Shown: piece after piece, positions 17,831 through 25,936 of the stretch | Layout of the letters: the number at the start of each line of letters is the position of its first letter | How positions within the stretch are numbered: the first letter of the stretch is position 1 | DNA from: Actinomadura oligospora ATCC 43269 | GTDB lineage: Bacteria > Actinomycetota > Actinomycetes > Streptosporangiales > Streptosporangiaceae | Length of the DNA: 64,000 bases | Reading direction: 5' to 3' | NCBI RefSeq assembly: GCF_000518265.1 | Contig: NZ_JADG01000003.1 | Span: 1,032,712-1,096,711 of the forward strand | The notes under the pieces: generated by a model | Told to the model about the DNA's origin: nothing | Database searches by the model: none | Seen by the model: the letters and a program-made list of their open reading frames with translations, nothing else | Translations under genes and position numbers: made by a program

Positions 17831-18028
17831 CGGAGGAGGCGGCGCGGGCGGTGATCCTTGCCCCCTCCAACGCTGCCAGCAGGCCGGTCATCAACCAAAG
17901 GCTGGGCGTGAGTTGCACGCCGCGACTGGGATCTGAATGGGGGCCCGGTCTTTGGTGCCGTAGCTAACGCCGAGCGACCGAGTTGTTACAAAGTGAACGT
18001 TCCAGCAGGCCAACCGCCTCACGCACAC

Positions 18029-18076
18029 TCAAGATCAATCTCAGCGATAAGTACTGCTCCTGGGTTCCCCGGCCCC
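18029..18076 (-). repeat. 48-bp Tn3-terminus-like repeat, copy C (diverged)
   Basis: Same length and orientation as copy A. The inner part is conserved (CGCTGAGATTGATCTTGA, minus strand), while the outer half is diverged (GGGGCCGGGGAACCC). The flanking 740-base gap (17831-18570) has no intact gene. Confidence 0.55.
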
Positions 18077-18084
18077 GAGTCAGG

Positions 18085-18227
18085 CGGGACGTCGTGACGC
18101 CTGCCGGACCGGCACCGCCATCAAGGCCCTGGCTCGCCAGCACCAGATCGCTCACAAGACCATCCGCCCCGAACCCGGCCAGAACGTACCGGAAGCAATC
18201 CACGGCCCGACGGGAGTTCGCGACTAA
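18085..18227 (+). pseudogene. Possible recombinase C-terminal HTH relic
   Basis: An open reading (RRDACRTGTAIKALARQHQI, then AHKTIRPEPGQNV) ending in TAA at 18225. The pattern resembles the short C-terminal helix-turn-helix tails of serine recombinases or transposon HTH proteins, and it directly follows copy C of the 48-bp repeat. No start codon is present. The assignment is tentative. Confidence 0.35.
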
Positions 18228-18570
18228 TCCCAGGTCAGAGGCATATCCGTTGGATCCTTCGTCATTGCTGCGGGGACCCCACACTGTGACGGGCTGTCGA
18301 TTCACTCTTCCTCTGGTGACACCGACCCGAGCACCGGCCCTACCTACAAGGTCGTGGTGGGCACCGGCCACGGCGGGCGAGGGTGAGGCCGCAGGACCAG
18401 GTCCAGGCCCGCCCGCCAGACCTCGCCCGGGACGGGTGATCTGCTCGGCGAGCTCGTGGTCGGGGTGATCGAGAAGCCGAACGCCCGCCGCGGCCGGTGT
18501 TGTCTGAGCCGTGCGGCGGGCGTTGCGGTTGTGGTGTTCTTCTGTCAGCGGGGTGGGGGTGCCTCACATG

Positions 18571-18939
18571 TCAGTACAGGATGTACAGATGCCACTTCGT
18601 TCGGTGGTCGGTGCCGGTCCCCTTCACGCACTTGGCCTTTTGGTAGCGATGATTCCGCAGCACCCGGTAACCGGCCACCATGCAGTCTTCCGGGAGCCAG
18701 TAGCTCTTCCAGAAGTGCCAGGTCGCCGCCAGCTCCCGGACGGTGGTGCTGGACGGCGTGGTGGCGGTCGTGACTTCGCTGCTGGCGGCGGTGGCCGCCT
18801 GTGCAGGCGCCGTCAGGACGCCCAGCGTGAGCGCGAAGGCGGACCCCAGCATGACGGCCTTGCGTGCGATCGGTGACCCCGCACCCGCTGGCGGGTTAGC
18901 GGCGCGCGCCTTCGGCTCGCACTCCGTTCTGATCGCCAT
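18571..18939 (-). CDS. Small secreted protein
   Basis: A 122-residue precursor with a Sec signal: a basic N-region, then AVMLGSAFALTLGVLTAPAQ and an AxA-type cleavage site (AQA). The mature part of about 75 residues has two cysteines and many aromatic residues (ATWHFWKSYWLPEDCMVAGY), suggesting a small disulfide-stabilised extracellular fold. The start is the ATG at 18939, with AAAGGAC eight bases upstream. Function unknown. It resembles the secreted proteins at 61522 and 62309 only in general architecture. Confidence 0.7.
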   Translation of the reverse strand: MAIRTECEPKARAANPPAGAGSPIARKAVMLGSAFALTLGVLTAPAQAATAASSEVTTATTPSSTTVRELAATWHFWKSYWLPEDCMVAGYRVLRNHRYQKAKCVKGTGTDHRTKWHLYILY

Positions 18940-19251
18940 GGCGTTCTGTCCTTTCGGTGATCTCTTGACGAGGTTCCATTCACAGAGTGAGTAGCGCGAA
19001 GTGGCATGTATAGGCCTTTTCGGCACACTGAAAAGGCCTTGTCCGCGCGGCGATCGATGGCACAGCGGCGGCCCGGAGAAGGGCTGGGGCTGGGGAGACG
19101 GAAGGGCACGTCAGGTCAGCGGCGGCGCTTGCGGGAGAGCCGATGCAGCACGCCGACCTGGATCAGCGCCTCACGCATCGTGTTGTAGGTGCCAGTGCCG
19201 GGCAGCGGAGACCCGCCGTGCTGGCCGTGGGCCTGCCAGCGGGTGGTGAAT

Positions 19252-19272
19252 GTCCGCAGGTTCCTCAGCCCC
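19252..19272 (-). repeat. Partial Tn3-terminus-like repeat, copy E
   Basis: Only the outer 21 bases match copy D exactly (minus strand GGGGCTGAGGAACCTGCGGA). The inner sequence differs, and the repeat lies in the 18940-19477 gap. That gap also holds a hydrophobic plus-strand fragment near 19300 (RFVQFIVVAIAIEWSFFYV) with no supported gene. Confidence 0.5.
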
Positions 19273-19477
19273 GATCTTCTTCTGTTCGTCGCCGGGTCAC
19301 CCGCTTCGTCCAGTTCATCGTCGTCGCGATCGCGATCGAGTGGTCTTTCTTCTACGTGCCGAACGTCATCGAGAGCACGGCCACGGCCTCGGGAAGACCG
19401 CCACCCCAGGGGCGGGCCGTCCCGCCGCGTGGAGAGCACGGCCGAGGTCCTGACGTACCTCCGCGAGCGCCACCACC

Positions 19478-19525
19478 GGGGTTGAGGAACCTAGGGACAG
19501 CCACCAGCGCTGAGATCGATCTTGA
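19478..19525 (+). repeat. 48-bp Tn3-terminus-like repeat, copy B (left end)
   Basis: Starts GGGGTTGAGGAACC and ends GATCGATCTTGA. It differs from copy A at four of 48 positions. It is the only clear copy in left-end orientation and abuts the truncated recombinase that follows. With copy D at 21702-21749 it brackets about 2.27 kb containing two recombinase genes and no transposase. Confidence 0.65.
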
Positions 19526-19995
19526 CATCGAACCGGAGTGGGAGGCGCTGCTGCCACGACCGCAGGCCGGGGACACGTTGAAGTTCTGGAAGTCCGACCG
19601 GTGGGGCCGCTCGGCCGGGCACGTGCTGACCACCGTCACCGAGCTGCGCGAGCGCGGCGTGAAGGTGATCGGCCTGACCGAGAACTTCGACCTGGACACC
19701 AAGGAGGGCCGGTTCATGTTCGCGGTCCTGGCCGCGGCCGCCGAGTACGAACTGGAGCTGCGCGCCGAACGCCAGGCCGAGGGCATCGCCGCCGCCCAGC
19801 GTCGCGAGGCCGAGGGGCGGATGCTGCCGGGCAGGCAGCGCATCGGCCGGCCCCATGTGCTGGGCCCGGCCGAGCTGGACATGCTCCACCGCCTGGTGGA
19901 CGAGGGAGTGTCGGTGACGAGGCCGCTCGCAGGCTGAAGATCGGCCGGTCCACCGCCTACGAGGCGCTGGCGGCCTCCAGCAGGCCAGCCCGGCC
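19526..19995 (+). pseudogene. Serine recombinase, N-terminally truncated and frameshifted
   Basis: The frame following copy B reads TLKFWKSDRWGRSAGHVLTT, VTELRERGVKVIGLTENFDL and FMFAVLAAAAEYELELRAER. This is the catalytic-domain helix D/E region of a resolvase/invertase (normally DRLGRS…GRLMFxxxAxxAExERxL). The catalytic Ser and first 60 residues are replaced by the repeat. A one-base shift near 19915 moves the C-terminal HTH (AARRLKIGRSTAYEALAA) to the next frame. It is a non-functional relic. Confidence 0.8.
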
Positions 19996-20051
19996 TCGCG
20001 GGGGGGGAAGGGTCAGCGGAAGCTCCCGGGTCCCGTGGCCCAACGTCCGCA

Positions 20052-20240
20052 GGGAAGACCGGCACGCCGCTCACCGCCCTCGTCGGGGCGCTCGCCGCGC
20101 ACCGGCACGGGATGTGGGTCCGCGAGGACATCCGCCTCCGTGACACCCTCAAAGCCGCCCGCGAAACCGCGATCGCCGCCAGCGACCTCTTGGTCGCCGC
20201 CGTCGGCCAACACCTCCGCCCCGAACACACCACCAACTGA
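20052..20240 (+). CDS. Small hypothetical protein, start uncertain
   Basis: The frame GKTGTPLTALVGALAAHRHG, MWVREDIRLRDTLKAARETA, ending HLRPEHTTN, has good composition and a helical second half. No ATG or GTG lies at the beginning; the first in-frame ATG is at 20112 (42 residues). It lies between two recombinases and 26 bases before a second small gene, so it may be cargo of the mobile element. Function unknown. Confidence 0.45.
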   Translation, partial: GKTGTPLTALVGALAAHRHGMWVREDIRLRDTLKAARETAIAASDLLVAAVGQHLRPEHTTN

Positions 20241-20266
20241 CCGGCCCGACCAGAAAGGGACCCACG

Positions 20267-20440
20267 ATGTACTGCACCCAGTGCCTGCGCGAAGGCATGC
20301 CCGTCCGGCTGCCCACGGAAAAGATGATCAACCTCCGCAAGGAATACGCCCGCCCTGCCTGCGTCGTCGTAGGCGGCGAGTCCCTGTGCGTCGGGCACCT
20401 GCCGCCCGAACTGAGGCCTGACACACAGGACCGGCCGTAG
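20267..20440 (+). CDS. Small cysteine-containing protein (57 aa)
   Basis: MYCTQCLREGMPVRLPTEKM, then a basic stretch and CVVVGGESLCVGHLPPELR, ending at TAG. Four cysteines (CxxC at 3-6, then two more) suggest a small zinc ribbon-like fold. AAAGGGA stands six bases before the ATG, which supports real translation. It is typical of small genes carried on actinobacterial plasmids or integrative elements. It lies between two recombinase genes. Confidence 0.65.
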   Translation: MYCTQCLREGMPVRLPTEKMINLRKEYARPACVVVGGESLCVGHLPPELRPDTQDRP

Positions 20441-20672
20441 CGAGAGAGCCCTCGTCAGCATGAGCGGCCCCTGCCCACCGCAAACGATGGGCAGGGGCCC
20501 GCCTCGTTGCGCAGACCGGCTCTCCAGTTCGGCCCGGGATCCGGACACGAGTTTCGAACGCGCCAGGCCGTTCAGACGACCACCACCAACTCACCATCTC
20601 GAAAACGCCTTCGATTCCCAACAAGATCAACTACCGAAGTCCCACACACACGGGACCGGGTCCGGACGCGTT

Positions 20673-20726
20673 GAGAAACGTGTTGCGAAGTCGAGTGTTC
20701 AACAACGCTGCAGACACCCGTTTCTC
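20673..20726. promoter_or_regulatory. Candidate res (recombination) site upstream of resolvase
   Basis: Outer arms GAGAAACG (20673-20680) and CGTTTCTC (20719-20726) form an 8-bp inverted repeat. Inside lies a second dyad (GTGTTG … CAACAAC). It is placed 12 bases before the resolvase GTG start, where Tn3-type resolvases usually have their crossover and regulatory subsites. Confidence 0.5.
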
Positions 20727-20738
20727 TACGCTGGGAGG

Positions 20739-21434
20739 GTGACCGCCGCCCCCGTCCCCTCGCCGTTGGCCCCGCCAGACGACCCGCTGCTGCCCGAGCC
20801 CGCCGCCCCCGGCGGTGCCCTGATTGGCTACGCCCGGGTGTCGACTCGCGACCAGCGGCTGGACCGCCAGCTGGCCGCGCTCACCGGCGCGGGCTGCATC
20901 CGGATCTTCGCCGACAAGCAGCCCGGCAAGAACGCCGACCGCGCCGAGCTGGCCAAAGCGATGGACTATCTGCGGCCCGGTGACACCCTGGTCGTGGCGT
21001 CGCTGGACCGGCTCGGCCGCTCGTTGCAGGACCTCATCACCATCGTCGCCGAGCTCCGCAGGCAACAGGTCGGGTTCCGGTCCCTGCATGAGGCCCTGGA
21101 CACCACCACACCCGGCGGCCGGCTGGTCTTCCACGTGTTCGCCGCGCTGGCCGAGTTCATCCGCGAACTCATCATCGAGGGCACCCGCGAGGGCCTGGAC
21201 GCCGCCCGCGCACGCGGGCAACGCCTCGGCCGCCCGCCAGCGATGACGCCCGAGCAGGTCCGGCACGCCCGCGCCCTACTCGCCCAGCCCGACGCGACCA
21301 TCGCCTCGATCGCCCGGCTGCTGGGCGTGAGCCGGGCGACCATCTACAAGTACGTGCCCGAGCTCAAGACCGGCCAGCATCCCCAACTCCAGCCCGGCGC
21401 CCAGGGCCTCCGCGCCGAGCTCCCCGCCGGCTGA
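20739..21434 (+). CDS. Serine resolvase/invertase
   Basis: A 231-residue small serine recombinase. The catalytic block GGALIGYARVSTRDQRLDRQ holds the nucleophile Ser in YARVST. The conserved LVVASLDRLGRSLQDLITIV and LVFHVFAALAEFIRELIIEG helices follow, then a C-terminal HTH (ATIASIARLLGVSRATIYKY). All key Arg/Ser residues appear intact, so it should be active. GGGAGG immediately precedes the GTG start; a short proline-rich N-terminal extension of about 28 residues precedes the catalytic domain. The upstream dyads at 20673-20726 are its probable res/operator. In Tn3-family elements such enzymes resolve cointegrates. Confidence 0.93.
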   Translation: MTAAPVPSPLAPPDDPLLPEPAAPGGALIGYARVSTRDQRLDRQLAALTGAGCIRIFADKQPGKNADRAELAKAMDYLRPGDTLVVASLDRLGRSLQDLITIVAELRRQQVGFRSLHEALDTTTPGGRLVFHVFAALAEFIRELIIEGTREGLDAARARGQRLGRPPAMTPEQVRHARALLAQPDATIASIARLLGVSRATIYKYVPELKTGQHPQLQPGAQGLRAELPAG

Positions 21435-21924
21435 CCGCGACGATCACCCCTACCTTGCGGCTCGCCGGAGCTTCGGGAGCCCTGGGCCGACACCGCTGAG
21501 AGAGCGGGCCCCGGTCATGTCGCGCTCCAGCTCGCCGCCCAGCGCCTCGGCACTCCACCCGCACGCCCGCGCCGAGCCGCCATCCGGCGGGCAGCAGGCC
21601 CAGCACCCGCTCGGCCTCGGCCACCGCGCTCGCCTCCGGCGGACCTCCCTTCTGGCCGCCCGGACAGTGAGTGCGCTGGATGCTGGACCGACCGGCAGAG
21701 GTCAAGATCACTCTCAGCGCCAACGGCTGTCCGCAGGTTCCTCAGCCCCGATGACGCACTCCCGATGCACATCGACGAGTTGGTTGAGTGCCTGTGTCAC
21801 AACCCGGCCCGATACGGATGATCTCCGGCGTGAGTCCTCTGGCCGATCCGGGCGCGGGTCGCCGCCGCACGTGCCACCGGCCATGCGGGCATCCACGGGG
21901 AGGCCTGCGCTCCTGCCGTCGGAC
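21435..21924. other. Gap downstream of resolvase, no intact gene
   Basis: About 490 bases holding copy D of the 48-bp repeat and a conserved recombinase 3' flank (CTTGCGGCTCGCCG near 21456, also seen after the relic at 38902). A short reading MHIDELVECLCHNPARYG (about 21764) starts with ATG but stops at once. Confidence 0.5.
21702..21749 (-). repeat. 48-bp Tn3-terminus-like repeat, copy D (right end)
   Basis: Minus strand GGGGCTGAGGAACCTGCGG … CGCTGAGAGTGATCTTGA. It faces copy B at 19478, so B and D could be the two ends of one element. The five bases outside each end do not match, so no simple target duplication is visible. Confidence 0.65.
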
Positions 21925-22476
21925 TCACAACCCTTCTTCTCCCACCTCCGGCAGCGTCCCGGCCACTCCAAGATCTCTTCGTGCTGCCTCATAGAAGGCT
22001 CGGCGTTGACGGCCCGCCTCAGCGAGCACCGCTTCCAGATCGCCGTCCACCTCATCCAGGGCAATTCGCTCCAGCCTCCAGACGGTGCGATGCCACAGTC
22101 GTCCTGTCCGGATCGCCTCTGACTCCCCTAGCAGCAGGACCGACTCCCAGCGCACCCCCTGCTCGGCCCGGGCCGTGGTCAACTCCAGCCGCCCCTCTTC
22201 CAGAGTCAAGGGGTGGGGGTATCCGCGAAGGCCCCGTCCAGCGGCGACTTGGCGCGCCAACACGACACAGCGAATGACCGAGTGCCCATACTCGGCGTAC
22301 GCGGTGGCACGCCGCTCATCCCAGCGGGTGTCAGTCTGTCTCCTCCAGCGGACTCGCTCGGTGGCGGAGGTGGCCAGGTAGGAGGCGCCCGCGCCGATGA
22401 GGACACCCGCAAGCGTCGGAAGTTGGCCTGCAATGCCCGCCACCGCGTCCTCCTGCTCATTTTTCTTTGGGGCCAT
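21925..22476 (-). CDS. Single-pass membrane-anchored hypothetical protein
   Basis: A 183-residue protein. A charged N-terminus (MAPKKNEQED) is followed by one hydrophobic helix (TLAGVLIGAGASYLATS) and a soluble helical domain starting RVRWRRQTDTRWDERRATAY, with AYAEYGHSVIRCVVLARQVA. This architecture (one TM, then an R/W-rich helix with a WDERR motif) is common in uncharacterised actinomycete proteins. Extending to 22635 would add 53 residues with poor composition, so I prefer the ATG at 22476. Function unknown; it is not obviously linked to its mobile surroundings. Confidence 0.65.
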   Translation of the reverse strand: MAPKKNEQEDAVAGIAGQLPTLAGVLIGAGASYLATSATERVRWRRQTDTRWDERRATAYAEYGHSVIRCVVLARQVAAGRGLRGYPHPLTLEEGRLELTTARAEQGVRWESVLLLGESEAIRTGRLWHRTVWRLERIALDEVDGDLEAVLAEAGRQRRAFYEAARRDLGVAGTLPEVGEEGL

Positions 22477-22819
22477 CTGGGTGATACAGCGTGTGTGCCC
22501 ATGGCACAACCCGTGACCTGCGGTAGATGATCTTTTGGAGCAGGGATACCGGCGCATCACTCGGGCCGGATCGCCGACCGGGATCCGCTCGCTTGGGGCC
22601 CGTGACACGTTTCTTACCAGCACCCCTACTGACACCTCGTGTCGCCGTCACTGACACTTTCGTGGCGCTTGGCAACTCCCGCCAAGACGACTGTTGACGG
22701 GGCGAACTGACCCGCCCGGTCCATGCGCCACCCTGGGTGTGCTCAGGGGCAGGGCTGAACCCCGGCCCACCCTGAACTCGCGGCGGCCTGCGGGAGCGAC
22801 GAATCCCAAGGGCGGCTCC

Positions 22820-22851
22820 CAGAGGTCCATCCGGAACCGGATGGACCTCTG
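22820..22851. terminator. Perfect 15-bp inverted repeat with 2-base spacer
   Basis: CAGAGGTCCATCCGG / CCGGATGGACCTCTG with AA between. It lies in the 490-base gap between the membrane-anchored gene and the YnfA relic. It is a very stable hairpin with almost no loop, either a terminator (no U-tract) or a protein-binding palindrome. The rest of the gap shows no gene. Confidence 0.5.
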
Positions 22852-22966
22852 TCGCGCTTCGGGCTCTGTGTCGCTTTCCGAGGGCCTCAAGCCTTCGTTC
22901 GAGCCTCGATCGGAGGGCCGGTTCTGCGGGGACGTCCGAGCTGGAGTCCGAGTGTTCTCCGGGCTG

Positions 22967-23135
22967 TCAGGTGCTCCGCGGCACGTACACGATGACCGCG
23001 ACGCCGAGCAGGCAGACCGGCGCGCCGATGATGTCCCAGCGGTCGGGGCGGAACCCGTCGGCGTCCACGGCCCGGGCCAGGGGTCCGGCGACGAACACGC
23101 CGCCGAAGGCGGCCAGGATGCGGCCGAGTCGGACC
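22967..23135 (-). pseudogene. YnfA-family (UPF0060) membrane protein, C-terminal half only
   Basis: The frame from the ATG reads [20 protein letters not shown], then [20 protein letters not shown] and [10 protein letters not shown] before TGA. This is the last half of the four-helix YnfA family (GRxxAAYGGVFVAGSL…DGxRPDRWDxIGAxICLxGVxIIMY). Full-length members have about 108 residues; only 55 remain, with two membrane helices. No matching N-terminal half is found upstream, where the agmatine deiminase promoter begins. It is a relic left by the event that placed the next cluster here. Confidence 0.75.
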
Positions 23136-23179
23136 ATAGGCGCCCGGAGGCGCTGGAACGCGACACCTCGGACAGGTAT

Positions 23180-23233
23180 TGACTGAAAATTCGCTCAGGA
23201 GCCAAGATGAGGCGCTGAGTGAATTTTCAGGAA
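23180..23233. promoter_or_regulatory. Two TetR-type operators before agmatine deiminase operon
   Basis: Site 1 TGACTGAA-AA-TTCGCTCA (23180-23197) and site 2 TGAGTGAA-TT-TTCAGGAA (23216-23233), 36 bases apart centre to centre. Both are variants of the perfect palindrome at 33669-33686. They lie directly upstream of the deiminase start. Presumed binding sites for the TetR proteins encoded at 31767 and/or 32382. Confidence 0.75.
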
Positions 23234-23241
23234 GGGTGTGG

Positions 23242-24240
23242 GTGAGGGTGCGGATGCCGGCGGAGTTCGGGGAGCACGAGGCGTGCCTGATGGCGTGGCC
23301 GACGCGCGAGGCGCTGTGGGGCGAGGCATTCGCCCAGGTCAAGCGGGAGTATGCGGCGGTGGCCCGCGCCGTCTGTGAGTTCGAGCCGGTGGTCATGGTC
23401 GCCCGGCCGGGGACGGTGGGCGAGGCGCGCGAGCTGTGCGGCCCGGGCGTCGAGGTGATCGAGTTGCCGATCGACGACTCGTGGCTGCGGGACTCCGGGC
23501 CGATCTTCGCGGTGGACGGCGACGGGGGGCGGGTCGGGCTCGATTTCCGGTTCAACGCCTGGGGCGGGAAGCACTATCCCTGGGTCGACGACGACAGGGT
23601 CTCCCGGCTGCTTCTGGATCACCTCCGCGTGGACCGGGTGCCGTCCTCGATGATCCTCGAGGGCGGCGCGATCACGGTGGACGGTGAGGGGACCGTCATC
23701 ACCACCGAGCAGTGCCTGCTGCACCCCAACCGGAACCCGGCGATGAGCCGCTCCGGGATCGAGGCGGAGCTGCGGGCCCGGCTGGGGGCCGAGAAGGTCG
23801 TCTGGCTGCCGTATGGCGGTTTCGACGACGATGAGACGGACGGCCACGTGGACGGCGTGTGCGCCTACGTCGGCCCTGCCCGGGTCGTCCTGTTCGCGCC
23901 GGAGGATGAGAACCACCCCGACTACGCCCGGATGCGGGCCAACCGGGCGATCCTCGAGCACACCACCGACGCCCGGGGCCGCAGGATCGAGATCGTCGAG
24001 CTGCCGCAGAGCGGAAGGGCCGTCGTGGCGGGCCGTCCCACCGAGGTCAGCTACCTGAACTTCTACATCGCCAACGGCGGTGTCGTGGTGCCGATCGCCG
24101 GAGCCCCCCAGGACGCCGAGGCGCTCGCCGTCATCGCCTGGGCGCTGCCCGGCCGCAAGGTCGTCGGCGTCCGGACCCCCGCCATCGCGTACGGAGGCGG
24201 CGGCGTCCACTGCATCACCCAGCAACTCCCGGCCCTGTGA
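23242..24240 (+). CDS. aguA: Agmatine deiminase (cytoplasmic)
   Basis: A porphyromonas-type peptidyl-arginine deiminase-superfamily enzyme that hydrolyses agmatine to N-carbamoylputrescine and ammonia. The N-terminal RMPAEFGEHEACLMAWPTRE block, the SWLRDSGPIF substrate block, the general-acid/base segment TDGHVDGV and the terminal GGGGVHCITQQLP with the catalytic Cys (residue 324) are all intact; about 332 residues is normal. It has no signal peptide. AGGAAGG at 23229-23235 best serves the GTG at 23242; GTG 23248 and ATG 23254 are alternatives. The in-frame TTG at 23179 is inside an operator and unlikely to be used. First gene of an operon with an ABC importer and urease-like genes. Confidence 0.92.
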   Translation: MRVRMPAEFGEHEACLMAWPTREALWGEAFAQVKREYAAVARAVCEFEPVVMVARPGTVGEARELCGPGVEVIELPIDDSWLRDSGPIFAVDGDGGRVGLDFRFNAWGGKHYPWVDDDRVSRLLLDHLRVDRVPSSMILEGGAITVDGEGTVITTEQCLLHPNRNPAMSRSGIEAELRARLGAEKVVWLPYGGFDDDETDGHVDGVCAYVGPARVVLFAPEDENHPDYARMRANRAILEHTTDARGRRIEIVELPQSGRAVVAGRPTEVSYLNFYIANGGVVVPIAGAPQDAEALAVIAWALPGRKVVGVRTPAIAYGGGGVHCITQQLPAL

Positions 24241-24349
24241 CTCGCACCGTGCCGCCTCCATCAGGTCGACCGCGCTGGGCCGACCCGCATCAGAGTGCCC
24301 CCCACCAGGCTGACCCGCACCAGGCCGGCCCGTACGAGAAGGAGAAAGC

Positions 24350-25936
24350 GTGCCCCGAGTACTGCGTGCAAGCGCGCTCGCCCTGGTCCTGCTGGCGGCC
24401 GCCTGTGACTCCGGCGGGTCCTCCGGCGGCGGCGCCGGGTTCGCGCTGTCGCCGTCCACACCTCCGGCCAAGGGCGACATAGCGTCGTTCTCCTGGGGGC
24501 TGTACGCCGAGCCGCCCGGACTGGACTACGCCACCGCGTTCGACTACCCGCAGAACGAGATCCTCTCCAACGTCTGCGAGAGCCTGATGCGCTGGACCCC
24601 GCAGCTCACGCTGGAACCCGGCATCGCACAGGAGGTGGGCCGACCGGACCCGCTCACTTTCGTCTACCGGATCCGGCCCGGCGTGAGGTTCCACGGCGGC
24701 GGGACGGTGACGGCCGACGACGTCGTCCACAGTCTGAACCGGCATCGGGATCCGGCGGTCGGGTCCACCTGGGTCTCGGCCTTCGAGCACGTCGCCTCGA
24801 TCGCCAAGACCGGGCCGCTGGAGGTCACGGTCAAGCTGAAGAGCCCCGACGCCCTGTTCCCCCAGTGGATGGCGACGTCCGCCGGGACCGTGGCCAGCGC
24901 GAGATCCCTGAAAGCCGAAGGGACCAGGTTCGGCACACCCGACGGGAAGGTGGACTGCACCGGACCGTTCACGCTGGGGCGCTGGAACAAGGGGCACTCG
25001 ATCGAGCTGGACAGGTTCGACGGCTACCGGGGCAGGCGGGCGCGCTCCGGCAAGGTGATCTTCAAGTTCATCACGGACGAGAACGCCCGTACCAACGCCC
25101 TGCTCAACGGTGACACCGACGGCGGCTACCTGCTCAATCCCAACAGCTACGCGAAGCTGAAGGGCGGCGGCCTCTATTTCGGCCGAAGTGCCACGACCGT
25201 CAACCTGAACGTCACCAACCTCAGGGGCACGCTCGGTGACGTCCGCGTCCGCAAGGCCCTGTCCCTGGCGCTCGACCGCAAGGGCTTCGTCAAGGCCGGA
25301 CTGCAAGGCAACGGCGTCCCCACCAGCTCGCTGGTCACCAAGGACGTCTGGCCGCAGGGCGTGGACGGCGAGGCCGGACTACCGTCCCCGGAGACCGACA
25401 TCGCCGCCGCGCGCAAGCTCGTCCAGGACGCGGGCGCGACCGGCAAGACCGTCACCGTCGCGACCAGCCAGATCGGCCCCGACGTGTCACTGCTGGCGAC
25501 CGCCGTCCAGGCGGCCGGTACCCAGATCGGCCTGAAGGTGGACCTGAAGACGGTCGCGCCGGACGCGTTCACCGCGCTGTTCTCCGATCCGAAGGCGCGG
25601 GAGGGCATCGACGCGTTCCCAGAGACCTACTACCTGTCGGTCGCCGATCCGCTGAGCATGTACAGGGTCTTCCGGACCGGGCAGTTCGAGAACTACCAGG
25701 GCTTCTCCGACCCCGCCTACGACCAGGCCGTCGACGCGGCCGACAGCGAGTACGACCCGGTGAAGCGGGCCAAGCTCACCCAGGAGGTGCAGCGGCTGGA
25801 GAGCCGGCAGTACCTGTGGATCCCGGTCGCCGAGTACCCGATGTCGCTGTACCTCAACAAGCGGATCACCGGAGCGCCGACCTCCATCGCGTTCATGTAC
25901 TACCCGTGGGCGGCCGACGTGGGCGCGGCCCGGTGA
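24350..25936 (+). CDS. ABC transporter substrate-binding lipoprotein, SBP family 5
   Basis: A 528-residue extracytoplasmic binding protein of the peptide/nickel/opine family. A type II signal peptide ends in a lipobox (VLLAAAC, Cys at about 19), so it is membrane-anchored by lipid. Family landmarks are WGLYAEPPGLDYATAFDYPQ, LTFVYRIRPGVRFHGG and VRKALSLALDRKGFVKAGLQ. The GTG start follows GAGAAGGAGA. In this family ligands range from oligopeptides to nickel chelates and guanidino or opine compounds. The context (agmatine deiminase, urease-like enzyme) suggests agmatine, a ureido compound or Ni, none of which can be proved here. Confidence 0.9.
   Translation: MPRVLRASALALVLLAAACDSGGSSGGGAGFALSPSTPPAKGDIASFSWGLYAEPPGLDYATAFDYPQNEILSNVCESLMRWTPQLTLEPGIAQEVGRPDPLTFVYRIRPGVRFHGGGTVTADDVVHSLNRHRDPAVGSTWVSAFEHVASIAKTGPLEVTVKLKSPDALFPQWMATSAGTVASARSLKAEGTRFGTPDGKVDCTGPFTLGRWNKGHSIELDRFDGYRGRRARSGKVIFKFITDENARTNALLNGDTDGGYLLNPNSYAKLKGGGLYFGRSATTVNLNVTNLRGTLGDVRVRKALSLALDRKGFVKAGLQGNGVPTSSLVTKDVWPQGVDGEAGLPSPETDIAAARKLVQDAGATGKTVTVATSQIGPDVSLLATAVQAAGTQIGLKVDLKTVAPDAFTALFSDPKAREGIDAFPETYYLSVADPLSMYRVFRTGQFENYQGFSDPAYDQAVDAADSEYDPVKRAKLTQEVQRLESRQYLWIPVAEYPMSLYLNKRITGAPTSIAFMYYPWAADVGAAR

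Noticed and set aside
23179..23241. TTG start for agmatine deiminase at 23179
   Set aside because: It lies inside operator site 1, and the extra residues are not protein-like. A GTG or ATG at 23242-23254 has a proper ribosome site.
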